Below are positions 47,718 to 48,125 of a DNA stretch of 48,125 nucleotides, piece by piece. Positions within the stretch are counted from its first letter, which is position 1. Each line of letters opens with the position of its first letter. The notes below the pieces were generated by a model. It saw only the letters and a program-made list of their open reading frames with translations, had not been told where the DNA came from and did no database searches. A program made the position numbers and the translations under genes. The DNA comes from an uncultured Prevotellaceae bacterium (GTDB lineage: Bacteria > Bacteroidota > Bacteroidia > Bacteroidales > Bacteroidaceae): the NCBI GenBank assembly GCA_902788605.1, contig CADAKX010000036.1:1-48125 (forward strand). Reading direction: 5' to 3'.

Positions 47718-48125
47718 CTAATCAATAATTCTCACGCCACCTTTATCGGCACTACTCACGCTTTGTGCATAGGCACGCAACGCCTTGCTGACCACGCGGT
47801 TGCGCTTCAGGGGCTGCTGTGGGCGTGCTGCCAGTTCCTCGTCGCTGAGTTTTACGTTGATAGAGCGTGAGGGGATGTCGATGACGATGATGTCGCCGTC
47901 CTTCACCTTGCCGATGTTACCACCATTGGCAGCCTCAGGCGAGATATGTCCGATACTCAGGCCCGAAGTACCACCAGAGAAACGTCCATCCGTAATCAAG
48001 GCGCACTCCTTACCCAGGTGCATACTCTTGATATAAGAGGTGGGGTAGAGCATCTCCTGCATGCCAGGACCACCCTTGGGACCTTCGTGCGTGATGACGA
48101 CGCAGTCGCCACTCTTCACCTTGCC
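47718..48125 (-). CDS. ilvD: Dihydroxy-acid dehydratase, C-terminal part (runs off the window)
   Basis: The visible frame extends to the right edge without a start, so only the last ~135 residues are seen. They contain [49 protein letters not shown] and SPEAANGG, the C-terminal swivelling beta-barrel of IlvD, ending KGGVRIID. The enzyme dehydrates 2,3-dihydroxy acids to 2-oxo acids. It is upstream of ilvB (57-bp gap filled by a nonamer array), probably in one operon. The Fe-S cysteines lie outside the window. Confidence 0.93.
   Translation of the reverse strand, partial: GKVKSGDCVVITHEGPKGGPGMQEMLYPTSYIKSMHLGKECALITDGRFSGGTSGLSIGHISPEAANGGNIGKVKDGDIIVIDIPSRSINVKLSDEELAARPQQPLKRNRVVSKALRAYAQSVSSADKGGVRIID

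Overview
The window looks like a chromosomal segment of a Bacteroidota bacterium, most likely a Prevotella-type member of the Bacteroidales. The basis is Bacteroidota-style promoters (TAnnTTTG at -7, often TTTG about 20 nt upstream), near absence of Shine-Dalgarno sequences, and family content: NspC, GldE, DUF4494, VirE_N/DUF3987, DUF5675, a TonB-receptor-like outer membrane protein and GH43. The genus is inferred, not proven.

Layout. Positions 1-3300 are an accessory, phage/ICE-like remnant: the end of a KilAC-type antirepressor, a VirE_N-DUF3987 ATPase split by a frameshift, and a DUF5675 protein. Two families of short palindromic elements are inserted here, three times in frame inside coding sequence. 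Positions 3400-6350 hold nhaC and an exported bleomycin-hydrolase-like peptidase. A five-gene minus-strand block (14252 to 6430) encodes a NapH/NapG-like iron-sulfur membrane protein, a Tat-exported ferredoxin-containing aldo/keto reductase, a YjjG-like phosphatase, SerB and a large outer membrane protein. An SLC13 permease and tatA-tatC follow.

Positions 18000-22100 are the Phe/Tyr operon: pheA, an aminotransferase, DAHP synthase-chorismate mutase, and tyrA. It is preceded by a Phe/Tyr-rich leader peptide and a textbook attenuator. pheT and yebC come next, each with a short N-terminal deletion and frameshift. Then come GH43 with a lipoprotein, lepA, a Crp-like regulator, two tandem acyl-CoA synthetases, a LolC/E-like permease, an aminotransferase, a pseudokinase, DUF4494, a YggS-type protein and nspC. 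A Gly-Leu-Leu-Gly tRNA cluster, an unknown gene, ssb, gldE and a GH25 lysozyme follow. The window ends in a minus-strand ilvD-ilvB-ilvN-thioesterase-ilvC cluster whose ilvC has its own promoter and a structured leader.

Two features run through the whole window. First, short imperfect tandem arrays with a strict 7-bp (sometimes 9-bp) period sit at many junctions between co-oriented genes and often contain the stop codon of the upstream gene. Second, convergent junctions carry hairpins instead, mostly ordinary intrinsic terminators. The strongest regulatory signal is the Phe/Tyr attenuator. The strongest unexplained signals are the heptamer arrays and the in-frame palindromic elements.
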